From contig CAMPET010000177.1 of the NCBI GenBank assembly GCA_946803715.1, forward strand, positions 22,939 to 86,938: a stretch of DNA of 64,000 bases, in the 5' to 3' direction. The notes under the pieces were generated by a model that was not told the DNA's origin, did no database searches, and worked only from the letters and a program-made list of their open reading frames with translations. The stretch is from Beroe ovata (Eukaryota; Ctenophora; Nuda; Beroida; Beroidae). Shown here piece by piece: positions 34,223 through 55,827 of this stretch (positions are counted from its first letter, which is position 1; every line of letters begins with the position of its first letter). Both the position numbers and the translations under genes were made by a program.

Positions 34223-37013
34223 CTAAAGTTGATTCATCTGTCTCATTAGATCTTCCAAACTTGCTCCTTCGTCAACAGCAACTAAATTCTCTGAAAAAGT
34301 GACGATTGATACCAGTGATACGGAGTGAAGTTAGATAAGAAATGTTCGTCTCTATCTCGTATCTAATTACAATCACATGAATTTCACTGTCAGAGCACAC
34401 TTTACCGATACATACAGTATACCGACACGTGTACTCTGAACAGTATACGCTGAAAGAGAAAAGCGAGGAAAACCTACCTGTGAGATTTTCATTGTTTATC
34501 TTATCCAGGGTGTAGGACAATCTCAACCCCTCGGTTACAGCAAGATCCTCCGCAGTGGTTCCGCCCTCCTCCTGTTGTAATGAGGGGGCGTGTGGTACAG
34601 TAGGTAGTAACTAACACGTGGGTGATTTCTAACACGTGACCAACACGTTACTAACACGTGACTAAATCATTTCTAACACGTTTCCAACGTGTGATGATTG
34701 ACATTGAAACAGGAAAAACAGGAATCTCGGAGCACCAGTTTGAATGCAATCACTAGTAATGAAATAGTAGAGTGTGGACGTGAATACCCACCTCTACGAC
34801 AGATATACCCCAATCCTCCTCGTGTACTACTGCCGTCTCCTCCTCAACTTTCACTCCCTCTTGCCCCCGTGAGGAGGCATTCTCCGTCCATTCCCGCTGC
34901 TGTTTCACACACGCTGCAGATACTCAATGCTTGGAATTGGGAAGTGAGAATCAAGATTATAAAACAGAAAGTTGCAATTATCTCAATTACCTGAGCTATC
35001 GCAAGCTGGATTAGGTTTGAGGTTGAACTGAGGGAAGAAATCGCTCAGAGCATTATAGCCGAGATACTCTGTTACCTCACCAAACTGAAATGAAACCGAT
35101 AAGATAATCGAGAAGTTCGTTCCATGAGTTACGCAATCATTGTGCTATTTTGGCACATGACGCGCGCGGATGTCACAATTTTGGAGGTGAAGTTCTAGCG
35201 CGCGCGAATTTCACGTGTAAAAGATGCTGACGTGAAGCAAACTGTCATCGCGTGTTCCTGCTATGCGCTACGCGCGTGCGAAAACCACCACTTTTGTAAT
35301 CGCCTCAATTTGCAAAGTATATGCAGGAATATTGAATGCTGAGTGTTTCACGTAGAATTGATCACCTTCAACAAGTATTTGAGAGTGTTCTGTACAAGCA
35401 ATCCAGCAACCACGCCCATAGTTGTTGGGAGCGATGCAGCACAAACACCTATATGATAGGATTACAGATCAATGTTTACCAAAATATAATAGGGCTGTTC
35501 GCATTTATAACGTACTCAGCCGAGGGGGGTCTCCAAATGATAACGCTTGATAACGGGGGGATTACGCAATATGTGAACGGTACCTAGACCTAATATGATA
35601 GTGAACAGTGAACACGCATGTTACCCTTTGCGATAAATGAGTCGCTGATGTTTACCTTCCTTTTTGAGGGTTTTCTCATCAATCTTACTGGCCACAACAA
35701 GCGGAGGTGCACACGCAAAACAAGCGGTCCTGCCTGAAATAGTGGTATTGTGTGTGTGTGTGTGTGTGNCTATGTGTGCATTCCAGGTATAATCCAGGTG
35801 TAATCAGACCTATGCCAAAGTACGTGTGTGTGACGTGTGTGTGACGTGTGTGTGACGTGTGTGTGTGATATCGGAATGAGAATTATCGACGTTCCAATTA
35901 TCATGTGAACGTGAACGTCACGAGTTCAAGTGTGGTTCTGTTCAGAACATCTTGGAAACAAGCTCACAACTTTCATTCGTCGTAATGCAACAGCAAATCT
36001 CATATACCTGGATGTACAAGTTGAATGTGACCGGAAACAGCGTTTTCACTGACACCACTTTCGATCCAAACTTGTCCTAGCTCATTGCACGCCTGATATC
36101 AAATTGTTGTTGGTCAATACTGTCGAACATGTATTTTGTATTAACTTCGTATTTACTAGAGTAAATGAATGAAACTTACTTGGTTTATGGCCATCCTAGC
36201 CTCGAAATTGTCGACGCATGACAGCACAAGATCGACTGACTGTCCATTCATCCCTCCTTTGCTGATAGTGCTCATGAAATGATCAAAATGATCAACACTT
36301 GTGATGTTGTAGTTATGAGTCAGAACCTCCACATCAGGATTGATATTCGTTAGAGTGTCCTTTGCTGCTTCCACTTTCGACAAACCTGAACCAGATTATG
36401 CATATTGATAATTGATTGTCAGATAAAGCTGTGTTTCGAAGACATCTTCCCACCTGACTGTTCTGGGGTAAAGAAGAGTCTGTTCATGTTAGCAAGCTCG
36501 ACTTTATCATAATCAAACAGAATCAGCTTTCCAATGCCACATCGGGTCAACATTTCCGAGGTCACACTTCCTACTCCGCCCACCCCCACAACAGCCACTG
36601 CAAATTTTCTGATGTCTTCATAGTTTTCCACAATTCCCATGCGCTGAAGAGCCATGAGGCGAGAATATGGGTTGCTATCAACTACCTGAGAGCAGCAGAT
36701 TGATTTGAAAACATTCAATATGGCTCTTTTGTATCCGGCTACGGTCGAAAGATATTTGAAACACAAGCATCATAAATAACGCTGCATAAAATTGACATAC
36801 CTCACTACTCATAGTTGCTATCTTCTGTCTCAAAGATTTGTGATTCTTATGAACTTGACTTAGCTCAAGTTCTAATTGGTGGCACTTTTTCCTCCAATAC
36901 TCCTTTTCATTAATATCTTCTAACAGCTGCTGATCAAGCTTTTGCTGCAGCTGCTTGATTTTATTAAAGGTTGATGAAGCATCTTCAACACTCTTTGGGA
37001 TGTTGGATGACAT
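34223..37013 (-). CDS. UBA5: UBA5, UFM1-activating E1 enzyme, ten exons
   Basis: Adenylates UFM1 and transfers it through its catalytic Cys to UFC1. Exons 37013-36801, 36685-36454, 36385-36180, 36092-36008, 35733-35656, 35458-35366, 35094-34991, 34913-34792, 34571-34478 and 34290-34223 (TAG). Signs: N-terminal coiled coil, [20 protein letters not shown], nucleotide-binding [100 protein letters not shown] with the active-site region, and [11 protein letters not shown]. Near the C-terminus, DWGISVV corresponds to the LIR/UFIM segment that binds UFM1 and GABARAP. The final [12 protein letters not shown] matches the UFC1-binding tail. Exon ends were set by eye. Confidence 0.95.
35749..35872. repeat. 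(GT)n and GTGTGTGTGAC repeats with one N
   Basis: GT microsatellite broken by an N at 35769, then CGTGTGTGTGA-type units about four times, within the UBA5 intron between exons 4 and 5. Confidence 0.85.
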
Positions 37014-38004
37014 GCTTCAAGAATTAAGGAACGTTACAATAAATGATCATCACTGATATGAGTATATCAGCCGCAGTAACAGCAATATGATAGGATAAGA
37101 ATATGCAAAGTGTTCACTAACAGGTATTGGAATTTGGAAATTACCCTACTCATACAACTATACCAATGAACTTGAAATCTGTTGATACTAATCTGGTTGG
37201 TAAGTGGTGCAGTATAGGCAATGGTGATTTGGTCAAACCATCATGGGTTTGACACCTATCCAGGACACTCTCTGAAAAAATATAATTCTACCCTTCTGAT
37301 CCACACATAGATCACAGGGTTCATATCAGAAGACCCTTCTGATCCATTTGAGCTTCTATGGGGGTCAAGTCAAAATTCCGTGACCCTCCTGATCCATGCA
37401 GTGCTTCTCTTGTGTCAAGACAGAGTTTTTCTTTAGGGTCATGTCAACTTTCGGGGACCATACTGATCAATGAACTCCGATTTGACCCAGAGAAGGACCA
37501 TGTAGATCAGAACGGTCACTGAATTTCAACATGACCCCAGAGAATAGCACATGAACCAGGAGGGTCAGATTATATTTGATTACTAATCAAAAACTTGGAC
37601 TTGATCCACAATACACCACTCAGCAATTCCTATGCAGCACTACAGTTCACACTGCCTAGCAACAGGAAACAATGTAGAAGGGTTAACTAGGAGTATCCCA
37701 TTGAAGTGTATTTTCAGGCAGAACTAAAATTTGATTAATGATGATGGTATGAAGCCATCTTGATTCCATTAAACACTGAAAAGAAATATTTACAGCCATT
37801 AAAACCTCACTCTTCAGCGGCTCTGGCCTGGGAACAAATACTGTCGAATCATGATATTTCATTAGATATTGAATTGAATTGAATTGAATTACATAATCAC
37901 TTTTACAACATAAGTTTCAATACCACAATGTCAATACAAGGAAATGTAATATTCCTTGATGTAATATTCATGTAATATTCATGTAATATTCATGTAATAT
38001 TCAT

Positions 38005-38131
38005 TTGCCGGATGTTATCTGTCCACTGTTTCTTGCGCGCGGCGCGCGCGCCTTCATCGAAGGCAGAAACTGTTTCGGCCTTCGATGAAGGCGCGCAAGA
38101 AACAGTGGACAGATAATATAACATCCGGCAA
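38005..38131. mobile_element. Palindromic MITE, 127 bp, with 8-bp flanking duplication
   Basis: TTGCCGGATGTTATCTGTCC at the left and its inverse ending CATCCGGCAA at the right, with an inner inverted repeat around GCGCGC and CCTTCATCGAAGG. ATATTCAT occurs directly on both sides (37997-38004 and 38132-38139). That fits an 8-bp target-site duplication as made by hAT-type transposases. The flank is itself repetitive, which weakens this point. Same family as 7326-7407. Confidence 0.65.
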
Positions 38132-38309
38132 ATATTCATGATATATTGTTGATTTGAAAACAATTCAAGAATTGATTGATTGCTGTCACAAAAAATATTT
38201 TCTTTGAAATATTTCTTTCCGTGAATGAGTTGTCAAATTTAATCTGACCTCTGTTTATCGCGCGCGCAATTAGAAACAGAGGACAGAATACAGATGGCAT
38301 TCGCCAATT

Positions 38310-38440
38310 ATCTGTCACTCGCGCGTGACCCAATTACTCCGCGCGCGCTGCGCGTCTCCGTCTTTAATTTTTTACGACTTTTCTGTTCACTGAGTAAAAA
38401 AAGGCACGCAACGTCGCAACGTGTGTACTTTGCACAGCAG
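38310..38440 (+). repeat. GC-island dispersed repeat, copy
   Basis: Core: GCGTGACCCAATTACTCCGCG, then CGTCT, TACGACTTTTCTGTTCACTG, AGTA and GGCACGCAACGT. Corresponding blocks in the same order at 55515-55610 (+), 7255-7480 (-) and 8105-8290 (-). Confidence 0.6.
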
Positions 38441-39010
38441 CTTCATGAAATCGCGCGCATCAAAGAAAGATCGAACTGAATTTCACAATGATCTTGCCAC
38501 TCGATCGAGATCTAGATTTACGAGCTCACACGTGTGACGTGTGCTTTTCATATATTATTTGAGTCAAATTATCATCGCAGCGCCGCGCGTTGACGGTGGA
38601 TATCAGCATATCTTAGATTACATATCTTTCAACAATTACCAATTATAAGTTTTCGTGTGTAGGCGTGAAATTGAGATTGTGATCCTTACAATCCAATGTT
38701 ATATTGCTATATTGTAAAAACATGTTTGAAGGGTCCTGTTCTGTGAATAAATGAAGCACAACAATTCAGCATTATTTGAAAAATATTGTAGCATCAGTAT
38801 GCCATGTGTGAGATCCAAAGGAAGGGGCCCTACAGATCTGTATTAAATCATTTTTTTCTTTAATATTAATGTGTGTTTCACATATGATAAATGTCTTTCA
38901 CAAGTATGCCTATCACGAGTTGTTGATATGACTACCTTTTTTGCTGACATTTGCATGATGACAGATGATTTTCATAGAATTTGATTCTATTCCAAGGTTT
39001 AATTACAGCC

Positions 39011-41923
39011 ATGAATGAATCAGAACGACGTGCTATTAAAGAATGTCATAGTTTGATTGATACCCAAGTCAATAAGGAAGAAATTGTTTACTACCTTAAA
39101 GAGATGTTCCCTATGTATCAGAGCTATTTTGAAACCACAGAAGATGATCTTTCAAAGTCAGTTTCTGACATCTTCATCTTCCTTAAAGATGTTGATGGTG
39201 CCTTCAAGGGAATATGCCAAATATTATCAGAGGAGTGTTCCCAGCCATTTATTGTTAAATCACTCAAATCTATAGTTGACAAATATGCTACTGAAACAGA
39301 TACCGCACCATCTGAAAGGCGAAAATCTCTCAATCTTCCTCTTGATTGTCTACACATGGCTCCAGCAGATTTTGTCTATACTGATTTATCATCAGAAATT
39401 TCATCAAAAGTCTCCACCAAACCATCACCAGACATATTAATATCAGGGCCTAGTGGATCTGGCAAATCTTCCTTGGTAGTTGATGTGTTTAAAAATCTAA
39501 GAAAGGATGATTTTGAATGCCTTATCTTAGATTTGTATGTAAATAGATTTTCAAGTGTCCTTGGTAAACTTGAGACATTTGTTGGGGAGAAAGTTAACTC
39601 AGACAAGAAAGTTGTGTTTCTAGACAGCTGTACTCAACCAATGTTCCTTAGATTGAATGATGGTTCAACATCAAGTATTTACAGTGAGATGAAAATGAAG
39701 GGTATATCATTGATTTTCATCTCCAATGATGCAGAATTCTCATTACTATTGGAAAATTGCGTTGAATTTAAGATGCCATCATGTGACTTCAATAACATCA
39801 AATCAATTCTTAAAACAAACTTTAGTTTTAGTGAGGAGAAGTTTGAAGCACTATTATCAGGGATCCGTCAATTCAATCATGACTCTCTCTATCCTGTGCA
39901 AGTCATATTGTCAGGATCTCTCTTTGTTTCTCTCAAGGAGTCCCAATTTGAGCTTTTAAACTGTTTGCCAGCTTTTGAAGATGTTGAATTTGTTGAAAAA
40001 TCATTGAGGATGATTATTGATGTCCGCAACAGTGTTGATGATCTGTATGTGATAGCAGCAGTTGTCATTTTCCAGGATGCTGGAGGTGCATATCTGAGCC
40101 ATCTTCAGCAACTGCTCAGCAAATCAAAATATAGCCCTGAGCTTGTTCAACAGTCACTGGAAAGCCTTGTTGACTGTCGACTTCTGATCACATATCATGA
40201 GAGGTACTACTTAAGGGCTAGTTTTGTTAAGCCACTGATGCTGATTGATAAATTCCAAAGAATTTGGGACATTGTCATGGTTCAGTTTTGTTTACAATAT
40301 CTCAAATATGTTGATATTATAATAGAATCGTTGAGTGATGAAATGAAACTGATGAAGGAATGGGAAAGTGTCAAGAATCTTGTAATCAAAGCATTGACAT
40401 GTGATGTTTCACCAAAAAATGATGAAAAGTATAAAATCATTCTTGATATGAGATGTCTAGTGACTTCAAAGCTGAAGTCGTTATGGCAATCCAGATTGCT
40501 CAACTTTGCTCAATCTGTTGATATATATGAGACAATTGCTTCCATGATTAAGAAAGCTCCAGATTCGAAATTTTCTGACAAAATTCTTGTTTGGGAAAGG
40601 ACTATTTTAATTCATTACATTTCTCTATTCTTCTATTTTCAAAAAGTCCCTGAAAATACAGAACTTTTATCTTCAATTTTCATGGATGTTGATTCTGTGA
40701 ACAGGAAACTGTCAAGTCCAACAGATGACCTCTTTTGTGAGTTTATAAGTTTGATTATTGAATACAAGATACAAGAAGGGAAACTTGAGGATGCTGTGAG
40801 AAATCTGAAGACACTTATCAAAGTTCAGGACACATTGGATACTCCCAGAGATCATGTGACCCTGAATAAAATAAGGTTAGCACAGCTTAAGATATTGCAA
40901 AATGGAAAGTACGACTCTGAAGGGGATGAAATTCTTAATGAGAATTTTTCCTCTACTCCTCTCAGTAGACCACAGCTTATCAACACCAAAATCCGAATGT
41001 CTCGAGGAGATTTTTATTATATGAAGAATGATTTTGTGAGTACAGCTTGGAATTATGAAATGGCTCTTTACAGTATTGATGAGCTTGTGCCAGAAAATCC
41101 TTTCATGTCAAATGAAATTAATAAGGTGATGCAAAACATTCACTGCAGGCTTGGAATGCTAGGGCTACAATCAGGTGATACTTCAGAATGCTCAAAAAGC
41201 CTAGTCAACTTTCACAAGTGCCAAGAATTCTATGAGAGTATTGAAAATGGTTCAAAATATCACAAATATCTTATTTACTCAGCTGTTACTCATATTTTGA
41301 TGGGGAACACTGACAAAGCTTTATATGATGTATTGGAATATATCAAGCATTCTCCACACAAACCAATGTTTGTTGCTGTTACTGATCGAAGTGTCCAGGA
41401 GATAATTTCTAGAAATCTACAGGAAAGGATGGGAGGCAATGAGCTTCAGTTTATTGATAATCATGTTTACCAGGGCAAAGTTAATTTCTTGCACCTGACA
41501 AGTGTAAACTATAACTGGGTGAAATGTCAAGCTAATGACGAAATAATTGAAATAGATGTGAAGATCCCAGAGAAACAAGTGAGGGCAAATGTTTTGCAAT
41601 TTCCTGATCAGCGTTCTCAGAGTAACAAATGTCTTGTTGTTGTTTTTCTGGAGAGTCAACATCAAAGAATGTTCAGTGACAGAACTAACATATCTGAGCA
41701 GACGAATGTATCACTGAGCTCTTTCAACTCTAAGATTGTTGATTATGAGGGAGAGGCCTCCGAAACTGAAGACACTGTGGTTGATGAGCAGTCAAACCAT
41801 TCTAATAAGATAATCAATTCTGTGTACAACCACTCACTGACCTTTGCTAGAGAAATTCTTGACAAAGCCAAAGCCAGTTTTTTCCAGAACTTGACATCAT
41901 CCATAGTCGATCAAATATTTTGA
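39011..41923 (+). CDS. Intronless CARD-like / P-loop NTPase / TPR-like protein (STAND-type), 970 aa
   Basis: Residues about 1-90 form a helical domain with CARD-like spacing (KECHSLIDTQVNKEEIVYYL ... LKDVDGAFKGICQILSEE). A linker leads to a P-loop NTPase: Walker A GPSGSGKSS at 146-154 and a probable Walker B KKVVFLDS. A winged-helix-like segment (VDDLYVIAAVVIFQDAGG to YYLRASFVKPLM) follows, then a long alpha-helical region with TPR-like pairs (DFYYMKNDFVSTAWNYEMAL; LIYSAVTHILMGNTDKALYD). The C-terminal part is acidic and Ser-rich. The order death-fold, NTPase and helical repeats is that of STAND regulators such as APAF1 and NLRs. The sensor would be TPR-like, not WD40 or LRR. Start at ATG 39011; the upstream frame has only a TTG. 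Assignment of domains is by eye; a divergent ORC/AAA protein is the main alternative. Confidence 0.72.
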   Translation: MNESERRAIKECHSLIDTQVNKEEIVYYLKEMFPMYQSYFETTEDDLSKSVSDIFIFLKDVDGAFKGICQILSEECSQPFIVKSLKSIVDKYATETDTAPSERRKSLNLPLDCLHMAPADFVYTDLSSEISSKVSTKPSPDILISGPSGSGKSSLVVDVFKNLRKDDFECLILDLYVNRFSSVLGKLETFVGEKVNSDKKVVFLDSCTQPMFLRLNDGSTSSIYSEMKMKGISLIFISNDAEFSLLLENCVEFKMPSCDFNNIKSILKTNFSFSEEKFEALLSGIRQFNHDSLYPVQVILSGSLFVSLKESQFELLNCLPAFEDVEFVEKSLRMIIDVRNSVDDLYVIAAVVIFQDAGGAYLSHLQQLLSKSKYSPELVQQSLESLVDCRLLITYHERYYLRASFVKPLMLIDKFQRIWDIVMVQFCLQYLKYVDIIIESLSDEMKLMKEWESVKNLVIKALTCDVSPKNDEKYKIILDMRCLVTSKLKSLWQSRLLNFAQSVDIYETIASMIKKAPDSKFSDKILVWERTILIHYISLFFYFQKVPENTELLSSIFMDVDSVNRKLSSPTDDLFCEFISLIIEYKIQEGKLEDAVRNLKTLIKVQDTLDTPRDHVTLNKIRLAQLKILQNGKYDSEGDEILNENFSSTPLSRPQLINTKIRMSRGDFYYMKNDFVSTAWNYEMALYSIDELVPENPFMSNEINKVMQNIHCRLGMLGLQSGDTSECSKSLVNFHKCQEFYESIENGSKYHKYLIYSAVTHILMGNTDKALYDVLEYIKHSPHKPMFVAVTDRSVQEIISRNLQERMGGNELQFIDNHVYQGKVNFLHLTSVNYNWVKCQANDEIIEIDVKIPEKQVRANVLQFPDQRSQSNKCLVVVFLESQHQRMFSDRTNISEQTNVSLSSFNSKIVDYEGEASETEDTVVDEQSNHSNKIINSVYNHSLTFAREILDKAKASFFQNLTSSIVDQIF

Positions 41924-42321
41924 TCAAATATCTCAGATGCATGAACATTCAACGCAGAATAATTTTTTTTCATTATTGATGATGCAGATGGAATGATGTA
42001 GATATTCTGATAGTGACGATGAAAATGTTGAAATGTGGGTGAATTTTGAGGTTTTGATGATTGTTTATAAATTTTTATCTTCATTTTGTTTTTTTAAGTT
42101 TCATACAATTACCAGAATATTTGTGGTGTTAGAAATCGTTCATATTTTGATTTATGAGTTGTATGCTTCTGTCATTTATCAAATCGTGTTTCAAGCATCC
42201 TGTAATTATTATTTGTGATAATGATAAGCAATCGTTTAGCATCTTAACATCAATCTATCTAGCTATTGTACCAGCCAGCAATATATTTTGACAACTTTAA
42301 ATTTCATTTATTGATACAGGT
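41924..42321. other. Spacer between NTPase gene and PKA first exon
   Basis: AT-rich. The sequence TTTATTGATACAG just before 42320 looks like an acceptor, so the PKA start may lie in a second, spliced exon. Confidence 0.5.
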
Positions 42322-53862
<11,541 letters not shown>

Positions 53863-55059
53863 CGTCACTCTCCTCCCAGCTTCTCTTTCTCTTTATTTCT
53901 CACGCGTCACACCTAACGCAGTAGTTCTCACGCAGCAATATATATATATCACAATAACCCGCCTCTCTCTATTATTATCTCTTGGTGTGATATGTAACAT
54001 GTGATGCTCACAAACAAGTGATCAGGAGGTAGTCGCGGACTTGAATTTAGCCGAATGAGAATTAAATGTCGGTAATATATCATGCTAATTGTATGTCTGT
54101 GTTCTTCATAATATATTGTATTGTTATGATATGACGTTTTGACTCGGAGCTAATTCTTACCTAGACTGCAGCGCGAATAAGAGCAGTTTCGTATGTTTAT
54201 GACTGTTAATTTGGCGGAAAAGTGGTGGTATAAAAGGGCTAAGGCATGAGAAACATTTAGATTCGATTATTGGCATTTTTCAAGAGAGTAGAAAACTAGA
54301 AAATATATGGCTATGTACACTGGCAAGGCGAATACTGTGATGAATTACCAGCACTTCCTGTTGAACTAGTCGAAATTGAATCCGCAATCATACAACTTCT
54401 AGGATGCGATACTGTGATAATATATGTATTGAACAATTTGTTTTTATCAGTTATGATTGTTATTAACAGTTTTTAATTTTCTTCTCGGCCCGAAACGCAA
54501 ATTTGGTAGCATTCTATTTTGTGATCTTGCTTCATAAAGAGGTGGTCTCCATCACATTTTGTTAGAGATTCTGTCATGAGTTGGTAAAATTATCTACGTA
54601 CTGACCTGTTTGGATAATTTGGATCCTAAGAGATTCTTTCATAAGCCAGTAGATTTAGAAATTGTGACAAATGTCTTTGAATTGTAAATTGTCATTTTCA
54701 TGTGTGTTTGTTAATGTCATTAAGAACGGATCCGAAAATCTGTTCTTTGCTGCGATCAGCTGCTTTTCGGTGAAAAGTTGTACCTAATTTTTGTCCGGAA
54801 TCTCTATTAATTCTAATATTGTATATCGGAAGTGTTTTGACTGCATAATGTATAATTTTATGTACCATTATAACTAAATTGTTTCCAAACTTTATGACCA
54901 ACCGTTTCCATTCTGGCTAGGAAATGTCACTCGACTCAGTGCAGCTCTGTCTTGCCTGAATCCAGTGCANTCAACTCAAGAGGAATTTGACTTTTGCTCG
55001 AATCAAAACATACTTGCATTCATCCCATCAACGAAAAATAAAACGTTATCAAAGCACCA

Positions 55060-55204
55060 TCATCAGAAATGAGCTCCCACTTCACTATTACAGTAGTAGC
55101 ACGTATCCATGGCAACGCGCACTTTAACTTCAAAATCAGCACGTGCATTTCGTGACGGACGTAAATAAATAAATAAACACAAACAAACAACCAAATTATA
55201 ATAT
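55060..55204 (+). repeat. SINE-like dispersed repeat carrying an X-box-like motif
   Basis: Related to 30345-30562; ends ACAAACAAACAACCAAATTA + TAATATAGAT. It contains GTATCCATGGCAAC, which fits the RFX X-box pattern; the other copy has CTACCATAGTAAC. Confidence 0.5.
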
Positions 55205-55213
55205 AGATAGCAA

Positions 55214-55328
55214 TTGTAGGATTTCACCCTACCCTTGCTGGCGGGATTTTATCCCTGGCAAGGCGGATTGAAAATCGTCGGGGCGGATTGAAAATCGCGC
55301 GCACCGACGGTAGGGTAAAATCCTACAA
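55214..55328. mobile_element. 115-bp MITE with 9-bp target-site duplication
   Basis: Terminal inverted repeats TTGTAGGATTTCACCCTACC and GGTAGGGTAAAATCCTACAA. AGATAGCAA is present exactly on both sides (55205-55213 and 55329-55337). Internally GGCGGATTGAAAATCG is repeated. No coding capacity. An 8-9 bp duplication fits hAT- or Mutator-like transposases. Confidence 0.8.
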
Positions 55329-55514
55329 AGATAGCAAATTTAGGTTGACTAAATAAGCTAAGCGCGCGGCGCGGCAACTTTATAAATTTCGTTGCGCGCA
55401 AAAAGTCTTGCATTCAAGTTGCAGAAGCAATAAGATCAAGATTAACTGTAATTGATATTGGCAGCAGTGCCTGGCACAATATCATTTCTTTATTAACAGT
55501 CATCCAATCGCAAA

Positions 55515-55610
55515 AATTTGTTCCCGCGCTGCGTGACCCAAATACTCCGCGCGTCTACGACTTTTCAGTTCACTGAGTAGAACAGGGGCGCGCAACGTGT
55601 GCACACAAAA
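55515..55610 (+). repeat. GC-island dispersed repeat, copy
   Basis: CGCGCTGCGTGACCCAAATA, CTCCGCGCGTCTACGACTTT, TCAGTTCACTGAGTAGAACA and GGGGCGCGCAACGT occur in this order. The same blocks, reverse-complemented, form the core of 7255-7480 and 8105-8290, and in direct orientation 38310-38440. Confidence 0.6.
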
Positions 55611-55827
55611 ATTGATAATTTTAATCCATCAGATATATACCATTTTTTGATCATTGATTTTCTGTGAAAAATACCAAGCAGCATTAATTCATTTTAATTT
55701 TACATGGAAAATATATCACCTTTTTAATTTCACTTGTGAACCATTTTATTTAATGATCTGTGATATCTATTTGGATTGATTCGAATTTGATCAGTATAAT
55801 TTCTTATTGTATCAGGGATAATGAAAA

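Larger units (their letters stand above)
37014..39010. other. Divergent intergenic region between UBA5 and the CARD-like NTPase
   Basis: No gene supported. Degenerate repeats of GACCCTTCTGATCCA and its reverse complement occupy about 37285-37570. GTAATATTCAT repeats at 37960-38004 adjoin a palindromic element (38005-38131). A GC-rich dispersed repeat follows (38310-38440). TTAATTACAG immediately before ATG 39011 could be a 5'UTR acceptor. Confidence 0.5.
53863..55827. other. Intergenic between PKA and the coiled-coil gene
   Basis: PKA 3' region, then a single N at 54970, a SINE-like repeat (55060-55204), a MITE (55214-55328) and a GC-island repeat (55515-55610). No coding sequence supported. 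Confidence 0.55.
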
